Shown here: positions 36,874 through 44,949 of the stretch, piece by piece
Layout of the letters: every line of letters starts with the position of its first letter
How positions within the stretch are numbered: position 1 is the first letter of the stretch
Assembly: GCA_902787715.1 (NCBI GenBank)
Contig: CADAHQ010000002.1
Span: forward strand, 248,001-312,000
Direction of reading: 5' to 3'
From: an uncultured Lachnospiraceae bacterium
GTDB lineage: Bacteria > Bacillota > Clostridia > Lachnospirales > Lachnospiraceae
DNA: 64,000 bases
Translations under genes and position numbers: made by a program
Notes under the pieces: model-generated
The model's input: only the letters and a program-made list of their open reading frames with translations
The model's database searches: none
Told to the model about the DNA's origin: nothing

Positions 36874-36888
36874 TAAAGCGAGTGGCTA

Positions 36889-37030
36889 GAGAATAGGCGC
36901 TGGGGGGCAGATGCTTTCAGGGAAGTAGCGGCAAGGGTGATTTGGCGAGAATAAGCGCTGTGGGGCAGATGCTTTCAGGGAAGTAGCGGCAAGGGTGATT
37001 TAGCGAGAATAAGCGCTGTGGGGCAGATGG
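36889..37030. repeat. 58-bp tandem repeat, about 2.4 copies
   Basis: The anchor GAGAATAAGCGCTG (first copy GAGAATAGGCGCTG) begins at 36889, 36947 and 37005, so the period is 58 bp. Units share GGGGCAGATG, CTTTCAGGGAAGTAGCGG and CAAGGGTGATTT. It is noncoding and directly follows the HAD gene. Confidence 0.87.
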
Positions 37031-37533
37031 ATTGCAACGCAACCGGCTTTCTCGGCTGGTTTTCAAGGGAAAAATCAGCTTGTAACGAAAACCCTTGAAA
37101 TCGGTTTGATTTGTACCTGTCTGAAAACGTGACTTTTACCTGCCTTACAATGGAAATTGCAGAATCAGAAAAAAACCATTGTAAGACAATAGAAAAACGA
37201 TGGACGGGTGCTCCGAATTGTTCAATGGAAAAGAAGAATTAAGCTTAAAACCATTGTGTCACTTGAAAAAGGTGCCTTTTGAGCTCAAAAAATGAGGTAT
37301 TTTTTCAATGGTTTTCGGATAAAACCAAAAAACCATTGAAAGTTTTGAAAACAAGCAAAAAAGACACGTGGGAAGCAAAGTATTCTCAAGAAAACAAGCA
37401 AAATAACACGTGGGAAGCGAAACATTTTCCAAAGAGCTTGCGCGCAGACGCAGGAAAGCAAAGCAACACAAAGAGAACCAGGCTTTAGCCAGCAAATAAA
37501 CAGTTCTACACGCGTAGAATAAAGGAGGTAGCC
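37031..37533 (+). other. AT-rich gene-free stretch with CCATTG inverted repeats and a 42-bp direct repeat
   Basis: This stretch is clearly AT-richer than its surroundings. Perfect inverted pairs are CTTACAATGG/CCATTGTAAG (37144-37185) and TTTCAATGGTTTT/AAAACCATTGAAA (37303-37341), with more CAATGG/CCATTG copies near 37225 and 37251. A direct repeat of about 42 bp, ACAAGCAAAA with CACGTGGGAAGC, starts at 37351 and 37394. No gene with a credible start is seen. The downstream exporter gene has an AAAGGAGGT site just inside the end. Confidence 0.65.
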
Positions 37534-39486
37534 ATGCCGCCCGGAGGAAGAATGGGTAGTCCTTTTCAAAGGGGATTCATGACCGAGGAGGAAAAGGCAA
37601 GTCAGCCGAAGATTACACCGGCTTTGTTAAAACGCGTCTTCTCGTATCTCAAGCCGTACTGGAGACAACTGACGCTGGTGCTTATCTGCATCGCGATTTC
37701 TTCGGCGATGTCTTTGTACCCGTCGGTGCTGACCGGTAAGATTCTCGATGAAGGTATCATCGGAAGGAATCTTAAGCTGTTGATTATCTTTATTGTCGCA
37801 TCCTTCGGATTGACGCTTATGTCCAACCTGATCGGCGTGATAGAAGGTTACATCAACACCTGGATTGCACAACACATCACCTACGATATGCGCAACCAGA
37901 TGTTCGCGCACCTGCAGCGCATGTCGCAGCGGTTCTTTACGACAAACAACCAGGGCGATATCATCACGCGCATGACCAGCGATATCTCGGGCGTGGAGTC
38001 GGTCATCACCAACACGTTCCGAAACATTCTGTCGAATTCCATCACCCTGATTGTGGCGCTCATCATGATGTTTCAGAAGAGCTGGGTCCTTGCGGTGCTC
38101 GGCATTTGCGTGATTCCGCTCTTCGTCATTCCGACGAGAAAAGCCGGCAAGACGAGATGGAAGCTGACAGGCGAAGCGCAGGCGTGCAACGATGAGATCA
38201 ACGGAATCCTCAACGAGACCATGTCCGTAAGCGGACAGCTTCTTGTGAAACTCTTCGGCAAGGAAGAGCAGGAGTTCAACCGTTACAAGGACGCCAACAG
38301 CCGCATGATCAAATTAAACATCCGCGAGCGCATGGCAGGCCGCTGGTTCTTCGTCGTGTTAAATACGGTGACCAACATCGGCCCGATGCTTCTCTATCTT
38401 GTGGGCGGCATCCTGATCATGAAATACAACAGCAACCTGACCCCCGGTGACATCACCGTCATGGTTGCGCTCCTCGGACGCACCTATATGCCGGTCAACA
38501 ACCTCCTGAACATTCAGGTTGACTGGATGCGTTCCATGGCGCTTTTCACCCGAATCTTCGAGTACTTTGACATGCCCGTGGAGATTCAGAATGCACCCGA
38601 CGCCATCACGCCCGAGAGCACGACGGGCGAAGTGGAGTTTAGAGGGGTGGATTTTGCGTATGAGCCCGAGCGGCAAATCCTCAAAAACGTTTCCTTCCGC
38701 CTCGAGGCCGGCCGAAGCATCGCCATCGTCGGGCCGTCGGGGTCGGGCAAGAGTACAATTATCAATCTGATTCCGCGACTGTATGACGTGCAGGAGGGCG
38801 AGGTGCTCTTCGGCGGCATTGACGTGCGGCAGCTTGACCTTACGTTCCTTCGCAAGAGCATCGGCGTGGTGTCCCAGGAGACGTATCTCTTCAACGGCAC
38901 AATCCGCGAAAACCTCTTGTATGCAAAGGAGGACGCGACGGAGGAGGAGATGATTGAGGCCTGCAAGAAGGCGAATATCTATGACTTTATCGAGTCCCAG
39001 GAGACCGGCCTCGACACCATGGTCGGCAACCGCGGACTGAAGCTGTCCGGCGGTGAGAAGCAGCGAATCTCCATCGCCCGCGTACTTCTCAAGAACCCGG
39101 CGCTCTTGATCTTCGACGAGGCGACCTCGGCCCTTGACTCCATCTCGGAGAGCAAGATTCAGGAGGCCATCGACCCGATCATCGAGGAGCGGACCAGCAT
39201 CCTGATTGCGCACCGCCTTTCGACGATTCTTGCCGCAGATGAAATCCTCGTTGTCAAAGACGGCGAGATTGTGGAGCGCGGCCAGCACAAGGATCTCGTG
39301 AAGCTCGGCGGCGTGTATACCGAGCTGTACAACACACAGTTTAAGAAGGTGGACGAGGACGGTCTTGTCCGTGGAGCAGCGGATGCGGAGTCTGACGAAA
39401 CTGCGGCGCGGTCCGACGAGTCTGCGGTGCAGTCCGATGAGTCTGCAGCGCAGGAATTTTCGGCAAATGCAGACCTCCCGCTTTGA
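37534..39486 (+). CDS. ABC exporter (half-transporter) with a repetitive acidic tail
   Basis: The 650-residue protein has a six-helix domain (about 35-325), then an ATPase with Walker A VGPSGSGKSTIINLI, Q-loop VVSQETYLFNG, signature LSGGEKQRISIARVL, Walker B LLIFDEATSALD and H-loop IAHRLST. It is a standard MsbA/lipid-peptide-type half-exporter that probably works as a homodimer. After the ATPase the last 35 residues are a low-complexity heptad repeat (SDETAAR, SDESAVQ, SDESAAQ), which is not part of the family. The start follows AAAGGAGGT. Confidence 0.93.
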   Translation: MPPGGRMGSPFQRGFMTEEEKASQPKITPALLKRVFSYLKPYWRQLTLVLICIAISSAMSLYPSVLTGKILDEGIIGRNLKLLIIFIVASFGLTLMSNLIGVIEGYINTWIAQHITYDMRNQMFAHLQRMSQRFFTTNNQGDIITRMTSDISGVESVITNTFRNILSNSITLIVALIMMFQKSWVLAVLGICVIPLFVIPTRKAGKTRWKLTGEAQACNDEINGILNETMSVSGQLLVKLFGKEEQEFNRYKDANSRMIKLNIRERMAGRWFFVVLNTVTNIGPMLLYLVGGILIMKYNSNLTPGDITVMVALLGRTYMPVNNLLNIQVDWMRSMALFTRIFEYFDMPVEIQNAPDAITPESTTGEVEFRGVDFAYEPERQILKNVSFRLEAGRSIAIVGPSGSGKSTIINLIPRLYDVQEGEVLFGGIDVRQLDLTFLRKSIGVVSQETYLFNGTIRENLLYAKEDATEEEMIEACKKANIYDFIESQETGLDTMVGNRGLKLSGGEKQRISIARVLLKNPALLIFDEATSALDSISESKIQEAIDPIIEERTSILIAHRLSTILAADEILVVKDGEIVERGQHKDLVKLGGVYTELYNTQFKKVDEDGLVRGAADAESDETAARSDESAVQSDESAAQEFSANADLPL

Positions 39487-39517
39487 AATTAACCTGAATA
39501 CTGAATACGGAGAAACT

Positions 39518-40672
39518 ATGGGAGCAGTAGAAACCAAGAAATACAGAAACCTTCTCGCGGAGATCGGAATCCCGGAGGAGGAGATTGAGGCGCGCATCAA
39601 AAGCGTGTGGGATACCTTCTTCTACGATGAGACGGAGCGCATTTATCATGCGGTGGGAGAGGACATGGGATACCTTGAGGACACGGGCAACAACGACGCC
39701 CGCACCGAGGGCATGTCCTACGGCATGATGATGTGCGTGCAGCTGGACAAGAAGGAAGAATTTGACCGGATCTGGAAGTGGTCGAAGACGTACATGTACA
39801 TGGACGAGGGCGAGAACGAGGGGTATTTTGCGTGGTCCTGCAAGACCGACGGCACGAAAAATGCATACGGCCCCGCGCCGGACGGCGAGGAGTTCTACGC
39901 CATGGCGCTGTTCTTTGCGTCGAACCGCTGGGGCGACGGTGAGGGCATCTTTGAGTACAGCCGGGAGGCGAAGGAGATTCTTCGTGCCGCCCTTCACAAG
40001 GGCGAGAACGGTCGGCTCGGCGCCGCCATGTGGAACCGCGATAACGCGCAGATTCTGTTCGTTCCGGGGTGCCCGCACACCGACCCGTCGTACCATTTGC
40101 CGCATTTTTACGATCTGTTTGCGCTGTGGGCGTACGAGGAGGATCGGCCTTTCTGGAAGCGCGCCGCCCAGGCGAGCCGCGAGTACCTCGCGAAGGCCTG
40201 CCACCCCGTGACCGGCTTAAACCCCGAGTACGCGAATTTCGACGGAACGCCCTTTAAGAAGCAGCTTCCGTGGGGCAACATGGGAACCTTCTTCAGCGAT
40301 GCGTACCGCACCGCCGCGAACATCGGGCTCGACGCCGTATGGTACGGAGAGGACCATGGCCATTACGCCGCGCCGCTTCGCATGATGAAGTTTTTCGGCA
40401 CCGACCTTGAGGCTGTGCGCTGCGCCTACGAGGTGGAGGGAACGCCGATTCAGCGCCCGGTTTTGCACCCGGTGGGCCTCGTGGCAACCATTGCGCAGAG
40501 TGCCCTCGCGGTTCCCTACAGCGACGACCCGGACAGCGATTTCGCAATTGCTCGCAAGTGGGTCCTTTGGTTCTGGAACCAGCCGCTCCGTAAGGGCGTC
40601 CGCCGCTACTATGACAACTGCCTCTACATCTTCGCACTTCTGGCCTTGAGTGGGAGATATCGGGCGTGGTAA
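39518..40672 (+). CDS. GH8 reducing-end xylose-releasing exo-oligoxylanase type hydrolase
   Basis: The 384-residue protein matches GH8 enzymes of the Rex type. The general acid lies in DARTEGMSYGMM (E64). WAWSCK-like FAWSCKTDGTKNAYGPAPDGEEF supplies a subsite Asp, and LPWGNMGTFFSDAYR holds the likely base region. Rex enzymes cut xylo-oligosaccharides from the reducing end inside the cell; the absence of a signal peptide agrees. The frame opens inside the exporter gene, but the ATG at 39518 has CGGAGAAA and starts at the usual family N-terminus. The preceding exporter gene ends 31 bp upstream. Confidence 0.9.
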   Translation: MGAVETKKYRNLLAEIGIPEEEIEARIKSVWDTFFYDETERIYHAVGEDMGYLEDTGNNDARTEGMSYGMMMCVQLDKKEEFDRIWKWSKTYMYMDEGENEGYFAWSCKTDGTKNAYGPAPDGEEFYAMALFFASNRWGDGEGIFEYSREAKEILRAALHKGENGRLGAAMWNRDNAQILFVPGCPHTDPSYHLPHFYDLFALWAYEEDRPFWKRAAQASREYLAKACHPVTGLNPEYANFDGTPFKKQLPWGNMGTFFSDAYRTAANIGLDAVWYGEDHGHYAAPLRMMKFFGTDLEAVRCAYEVEGTPIQRPVLHPVGLVATIAQSALAVPYSDDPDSDFAIARKWVLWFWNQPLRKGVRRYYDNCLYIFALLALSGRYRAW

Positions 40673-40735
40673 CAGCGGGCAAGGAGCAGGCTTGGAAAAC
40701 GGCCCTGCGAATTGACAATCGAAATTGATGAACAC

Positions 40736-40767
40736 AAAAAAGCGGAAGCAATGGGCTTCCGCTTTTT
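40736..40767. terminator. Bidirectional terminator between GH8 and the toxin-antitoxin pair
   Basis: AGCGGAAGC/GCTTCCGCT (9 bp, 5-nt loop) has five T on the right and five A on the left, so it can end both the plus-strand GH8 transcript and the minus-strand antitoxin transcript. Confidence 0.9.
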
Positions 40768-40792
40768 ACATCGCTGCAGTAAACTTCGTGAC

Positions 40793-41083
40793 TTACATTT
40801 GTTCTTTGTCAGGCTGAACAGTCAGCGTCAGTCCGAGATGCCTCAGAAGGTTCAGAAGCGTTGTCAGATTGGGCGCGGTTTTGCCGGACTCTATTCTGGC
40901 CACCGAAGAGTGGGGAATCCCGCACATCGCTGCCAAATCCCGCTGCGTGAGATCCATGTCACGACGCCTCCGAACCATGGCGCCTACAATCTTAGAGATG
41001 GTTTCCGCATCCTCCAAATCTCTCCCCAGAGTTTCCGGATGTGTCGCTTTGACGCGCTCTTTGTATTTGGACCAGTCATCCAT
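40793..41083 (-). CDS. HigA-type antitoxin with XRE helix-turn-helix
   Basis: The 96-residue protein starts at MDDWSKYKERVKATHPE, with a conserved N-terminal DAETISKIVGAMVRRRRD and an XRE helix-turn-helix (TQRDLAAMCGIPHSSVARIESGKTAPNLTTLLNLLRHLG). It should bind and neutralise the toxin encoded just upstream and repress the operon. The start overlaps the end of the toxin gene by 8 bp, which couples their translation. The toxin-first order is that of HigBA systems. Confidence 0.88.
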   Translation of the reverse strand: MDDWSKYKERVKATHPETLGRDLEDAETISKIVGAMVRRRRDMDLTQRDLAAMCGIPHSSVARIESGKTAPNLTTLLNLLRHLGLTLTVQPDKEQM

Positions 41084-41447
41084 AAAATCGCCCCTTTCGT
41101 GAAATCCAGTCATCGCGTTCCTTCTTGGCACGCTCAATCTCCCGTGATGGAGTCTTTTGCGTCTTTTTGCGGAACTGATGAAGCAAAACAAAAGTATTGT
41201 TGCAAAAGAAGAAAAATAAAACACGGTTGTCGCCGGGTCGAAGCTCCCAAATGTCTTCAACAAGATGCTTTGTTATGTTGGGATCCAATTGGGTTCCGTG
41301 ATCGGAAAGAAGCTGTATGTACTGGGTGAGTTGTTTCCACTGGATCCGGGAATTCTTGTCTCTTACGGCTTTTTCCTGGAGTGAGTCAAGAAATGACTCG
41401 ATGGAACAGTAACCTCGGGAGTCTCGATAAAAGTCAATGTTGAACAT
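41076..41447 (-). CDS. RelE/HigB-type toxin
   Basis: The 123-residue protein has the RelE/HigB pattern: FNIDFYRDSRGYCSIESFLDSL, then KQLTQYIQLLSDHG, LVEDIWELRPGDNRVLFFFF (the strand-Arg core) and FVLLHQFRKKTQKTPSREIERAKKERDDW with the basic C-terminal motif. Toxins of this group cleave mRNA on the ribosome. The ATG at 41447 follows AGGAGAAA. The gene is somewhat AT-richer than its neighbours, as expected for a mobile toxin-antitoxin module. Confidence 0.88.
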   Translation of the reverse strand: MFNIDFYRDSRGYCSIESFLDSLQEKAVRDKNSRIQWKQLTQYIQLLSDHGTQLDPNITKHLVEDIWELRPGDNRVLFFFFCNNTFVLLHQFRKKTQKTPSREIERAKKERDDWISRKGRFYG

Positions 41448-41785
41448 AGATTTCTCCTGTATGATAGCATAAATGCGTTCAAAAATCAATCGGTTTTTGT
41501 GTGATATGGAACTCCTCGAATGGATAGAGGAAGCGAGACAAGGCCCGGTTTGTTCGGAAGATTGAGCCTTGCATAGGATACGGTGCTGTTGCAACCGCGA
41601 AAGATTATCCGTACCGAGATGACTATCGAACTATTTTGGTTACGGTAGAAGAATTGTGGGTTCATTTTACACCATTTCGATTTTGATTACAGTACAAATA
41701 TGAACCGGAAAAACTGTGGAAAACGACGAACCCCGGAGCGGAAGCGCTCCGGGGTTCATGCTTAGTTGTCGTTTGTATCGGCTTT
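41448..41785 (+). other. Gene-poor stretch with possible coding remnants
   Basis: No complete gene is seen. A short plus-strand frame at 41506-41565 (start MELLEWIEEARQGP) stops early, and the next frame stays open from 41561 to 41686 and reads natural-looking sequence (DYPYRDDYRTILVTVEE). Together they might be one frame-shifted small gene, but no family is recognised. The toxin-antitoxin promoter must lie at the left end on the minus strand. Confidence 0.35.
41728..41757 (-). terminator. Strong hairpin, possible terminator of the small Cro-like gene
   Basis: A perfect 13-bp stem (GAACCCCGGAGCG / CGCTCCGGGGTTC) with a 4-nt loop lies 29 bp after the stop of the minus-strand gene. The T-tract on that strand is weak (GTCGTTTT). 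Confidence 0.6.
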
Positions 41786-41989
41786 TTATTTGTCCGGATA
41801 ATACTTCAGAACATCTTCAACATTGCATTCGAGAATGTCGCAGAGCGTTTCAATCGTCGTTGTCGTAATCGGACGATCATGCTTCAATCGATCAATTAAG
41901 CCACGGCTCATGTTATAGTAATTAATCAGCCGATACGTGGAGATCTTCTTCTCCTTCATTGTTGCAAACAGCGGAGCATAAGTAATCAT
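41786..41989 (-). CDS. Small Cro/XRE-type helix-turn-helix protein
   Basis: The 67-residue protein is little more than a helix-turn-helix: APLFATMKEKKISTYRLINYYNMSRGLIDRLKHDRPITTTTIETLCDILECNVEDVLKYYP in order, matching the Cro/C1 (HTH_26) group common in Firmicutes. It probably acts as a stand-alone repressor or a relic regulator of a mobile element. The ATG at 41989 follows a near-perfect GGAGGTGAT; a longer frame upstream has no site. Confidence 0.85.
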   Translation of the reverse strand: MITYAPLFATMKEKKISTYRLINYYNMSRGLIDRLKHDRPITTTTIETLCDILECNVEDVLKYYPDK

Positions 41990-42049
41990 GAATATCACCT
42001 CCGGTTGATCTCTTGGTGACTTCAGAATACATTCGGACTCCATTTATTG

Positions 42050-42480
42050 TAATCCCCAACGTAATGAGTATAAAGTGGAAAAGTCACACTTGGCAAAATT
42101 TTTTGTCAGAAAAAACGTCGCTTCGCTTTGGCGATGGCCTTGGCTTGTACTACGGAAAAACGTCATGGCCAATGAAACTGTAGTAATTTTGGCCAAAGGG
42201 CCGTAAAACGGTCGAGAACAGGGATCCCGGGCGGGATTGGCTTGAGGATTCGGGGAGTTCGGGGAAGACTGAGAGTTGACGGGAAAGCATGCTCAACGGC
42301 TTCTTGCATTCTTGTCGGATACAGGCGGTCGCTTCGCCCGGCGGCTTGCCAGCTTGCCGTGGGCAAGCCGCCCCATACGGCTGAGGGCCTGTTCGCAACA
42401 GGCCACAGCACCCCCCTTTTAGCACTATTGCCCTAAAACGCGCCGCATTCGCGCTGATATTTCTCACACGAAAAAAGCGA
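42050..42480. other. Gene-free, highly structured stretch before the purine genes
   Basis: Perfect inverted arms include GGCGGCTTGCC/GGCAAGCCGCC (about 42342-42374) and GGCCTGTT/AACAGGCC (about 42386-42404). A minus-strand frame of 105 codons (42150-42467) has no clear ribosome-binding site. The block may be an RNA or a mobile-element remnant; neither is established. Confidence 0.4.
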
Positions 42481-42486
42481 AAGAAA

Positions 42487-42515
42487 TTGACATGGTTTTT
42501 CTGTGGTTGTAATAT
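42487..42515 (+). promoter_or_regulatory. Promoter of the purine cluster
   Basis: A perfect TTGACA (42487-42492), a 17-bp spacer and TAATAT (42510-42515). The leader to the start is about 130 nt. Near the ribosome-binding site two CAACC copies (near 42614 and 42626) can pair with GGTTG (near 42638), which overlaps the end of GAGAGG. No purine-riboswitch core is present. Confidence 0.85.
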
Positions 42516-42649
42516 TTCCTATGTGAGTATAAAGATGTAAACAGTGGGAAGGTAGGAGAAGATTTTTGTTGTAATCTTTTCGAAATGTTTGTATAGTATA
42601 CCTTGTGTTGTTTCAACCATTTTTCAACCAAAAGAGAGGTTGTAAGTTT

Positions 42650-44815
42650 ATGAGTAATTGCGCAATTGTAGGTATCAACTGGGGCGATGAGGGCAAGGGC
42701 CGGATGGTCGACCTTCTGACGGATCGGTTCGACTATGTTGTTCGCTATCAGGGCGGCGGCAACGCCGGACATACGGTGGTGAATGAGTACGGTAAGTTCG
42801 CGTTGCATCTGCTTCCGTCGGGCATCTTTCGAAAGGGCGTTGTGAACATCTTGGGCAACGGCGTTGCTCTTGATCTGGAGAACCTGGATGCGGAGATTCA
42901 GACAGTCATCGGACAGGGCGTCTCCATTACGCCGGAGAACCTGAAGATCAGCGAGCGCGCCTCGCTGGTGCTGCCGTGGCACCGGCAGCTGGACGGACTT
43001 GAGGAGGCAAGACTTGCCGACAAGAAGTACGGTTCCACGAAGCAGGGCATCGCACCGTTCTATTCTGATAAGTATCAAAAGAAAACGATTCTCGCGGGTG
43101 AGTTGTTCTATCCCGAGAAGCTTGATGAGCATATTAAGGATTTGCTGACTTGGAAGAACTTAACGCTCACGGGCGTGTACGGCGCTGCACCGGTCACGTA
43201 CGAGGAGCTTAAGGCTTGGTTTGACAAGTACGGTGAGATCTTCCGTCCGTTTATCTGCGACACCGGCAAGGTTTTGAAGCAGGCGTCGAAGGCGGGCAAG
43301 AGCATCCTCTTCGAGGCACAGCTCGGTTCCCTTCGCGACCTCGACTACGGTATCTATCCGTACACCACGTCGTCCAATGCGATAGCGGCATTTGCTCCGG
43401 TCGGTTCGGGACTTCCGTCCGCGAAGATTAATCAGGTGGTCGGCGTTGTGAAGGCTTACTCGACGTGCGTCGGCGAGGGGCCGTTCGTGTGCGAGTGGTT
43501 CGGTCCAGAGGCAGAGAAGCTTCGTGAGGCCGGCGGGGAGTACGGCGCAAAGACCGGCCGTCCGAGAAGAGTCGGCCCGATTGATATTGTTGCGACGCGC
43601 TACGGCGTTGAATGCCAGGGAGCTACGGACATCGCCCTTACGAAGATGGACGTCATGAGCTACATGGACAAGATTCCGATTTGTGCGCACTATGAATTGA
43701 ACGGCGAGATTATCGATGACTTCCCGTTCCCGGCAGCGCTGGAAGCCTGCAAGCCGGTAATCATCTACATGGACGGCTGGAAGTGTGATATCAGCGGCGT
43801 CCGCAAGTGGGAGGATTTGCCGAAGGCTGCACAGGAGTATGTGGAGTACATCGAGAAAGAGATCGGCTGTCACATCCGGTACGTTTCGGTGGGACCGGAG
43901 CGTGATGCTTATATCGAAAGAGAACCGAAAGGAGCCTGTGAAGTGAAAGAGTTTCGTCCTGTAAAGGAAGGAAAAGTCAGAGAGATTTATGACATCGGTG
44001 AGAACATGATTCTGGTTGCGACGGACCGCATCAGCTGCTTTGATGTGATTCTCAACAACACGGTTACGAAGAAGGGTACCGTGCTTACCCAGATGTCGAA
44101 ATTCTGGTTTGATTACACGAAGGATATCGTGAAGAACCACATGATTTCCGTGGATACGAAGGATATGCCGGAGTATTTCCGGCAGCCCCGTTTTGAAGGC
44201 AACAGCATGCTTGTGAAGAAGCTCACGATGCTCCCTGTGGAGTGCATCGTTCGCGGCTACATCACCGGCTCCGGCTGGAAGAGCTACTGCGAGAACGGCA
44301 CCGTGTGCGGCATCAAGCTTCCCGAGGGCCTGCAGGAATCTGAAAAGCTGCCTGAGCCCATCTACACACCTTCCACGAAGGCGGAGATCGGCGACCACGA
44401 TGAGAACATTTCGTTCGAGCAGTCCATCGAGTACCTCGAGAAGCAGTTCCCGGGCAAGGGCCTCGAGTACGCGACGAAGCTTCGCGATTACACCATTGCC
44501 CTCTACAAGAAGTGCGCTGACTACGCGCTTACCAAGGGCATTATCATTGCGGATACGAAGTTCGAGTTCGGTCTTGACGAGAACGGCGAGATTGTTGTGG
44601 GCGATGAGATGCTCACGCCGGATTCCTCGCGCTTCTGGCCGCTCGATTCCTACGAGGTAGGCCATGCAGAGCCTTCCTACGACAAGCAGTTCGCACGCGA
44701 CTGGCTCAAGGCGAACCCGCACGATGACTGGACGCTTCCGCAGGAAGTTGTTGACAAGACCATCGCCATCTACCTGGAAGGCTACGAGAAGCTGACCGGC
44801 AGCAAGTTGATTTAA
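42650..44815 (+). CDS. Adenylosuccinate synthetase (PurA) joined in frame to SAICAR synthetase (PurC)
   Basis: One uninterrupted frame of 721 residues. Residues 1 to about 431 are PurA: phosphate loop [24 protein letters not shown], the IMP/Asp region [14 protein letters not shown] and C-terminal VSVGPERD. From about 432 on it is Pur[72 protein letters not shown]. PurA makes adenylosuccinate from IMP, Asp and GTP; PurC makes SAICAR from CAIR, Asp and ATP. The linker is only about six residues (PKGACE), and the DNA there has AAAGGAG (43928-43934) 8 nt before an in-frame GTG (43943), so a separate PurC of 290 residues may also be made. The ATG at 42650 follows GAGAGG. Confidence 0.92.
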   Translation: MSNCAIVGINWGDEGKGRMVDLLTDRFDYVVRYQGGGNAGHTVVNEYGKFALHLLPSGIFRKGVVNILGNGVALDLENLDAEIQTVIGQGVSITPENLKISERASLVLPWHRQLDGLEEARLADKKYGSTKQGIAPFYSDKYQKKTILAGELFYPEKLDEHIKDLLTWKNLTLTGVYGAAPVTYEELKAWFDKYGEIFRPFICDTGKVLKQASKAGKSILFEAQLGSLRDLDYGIYPYTTSSNAIAAFAPVGSGLPSAKINQVVGVVKAYSTCVGEGPFVCEWFGPEAEKLREAGGEYGAKTGRPRRVGPIDIVATRYGVECQGATDIALTKMDVMSYMDKIPICAHYELNGEIIDDFPFPAALEACKPVIIYMDGWKCDISGVRKWEDLPKAAQEYVEYIEKEIGCHIRYVSVGPERDAYIEREPKGACEVKEFRPVKEGKVREIYDIGENMILVATDRISCFDVILNNTVTKKGTVLTQMSKFWFDYTKDIVKNHMISVDTKDMPEYFRQPRFEGNSMLVKKLTMLPVECIVRGYITGSGWKSYCENGTVCGIKLPEGLQESEKLPEPIYTPSTKAEIGDHDENISFEQSIEYLEKQFPGKGLEYATKLRDYTIALYKKCADYALTKGIIIADTKFEFGLDENGEIVVGDEMLTPDSSRFWPLDSYEVGHAEPSYDKQFARDWLKANPHDDWTLPQEVVDKTIAIYLEGYEKLTGSKLI
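43928..43945 (+). promoter_or_regulatory. Internal Shine-Dalgarno and GTG at the PurA-PurC junction
   Basis: AAAGGAG, an 8-nt spacer and GTG lie in frame at the first codon of the PurC part, as for an independent purC start. Confidence 0.7.
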
Positions 44816-44830
44816 TCGTTTGAAACCTTT

Positions 44831-44865
44831 ACCATGAGCGCCTGAATTTCGGGGGCTCATGGTTT
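44831..44865 (+). terminator. Hairpin between purA-purC and purB
   Basis: ACCATGAGC and GCTCATGGT form a 9-bp stem with a loop of about 14 nt, followed by the interrupted T-run TTCATTTT. It may only attenuate transcription, since purB lies 85 bp further on and no clear promoter is seen in between. Confidence 0.55.
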
Positions 44866-44949
44866 CATTTTGCGAGGTGCGACGCGGTCGGCAAATCCAT
44901 CCGCTCCGCCGCGCAGGTACCGACATTTCTTTGAAACAGGAGAGTTACC

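Noticed and set aside
37259-37569. Minus-strand frames rich in Cys, Phe and Leu
   Set aside because: They read the AT-rich direct repeats backwards and overlap the start of the ABC exporter gene; no ribosome-binding site.
41506-41686. Frame-shifted small gene on the plus strand
   Set aside because: Two short frames might join by a frameshift, but no family supports it; kept only as a note on that stretch.
42150-42467. Minus-strand frame of 105 codons opposite the structured block
   Set aside because: Low-complexity composition, no clear start signal and strong inverted repeats; listed only as an unexplained block.
42516-42649. Purine riboswitch before the purine cluster
   Set aside because: The conserved loop and junction bases of the purine aptamer are absent; only a short CAACC/GGTTG pairing is seen.
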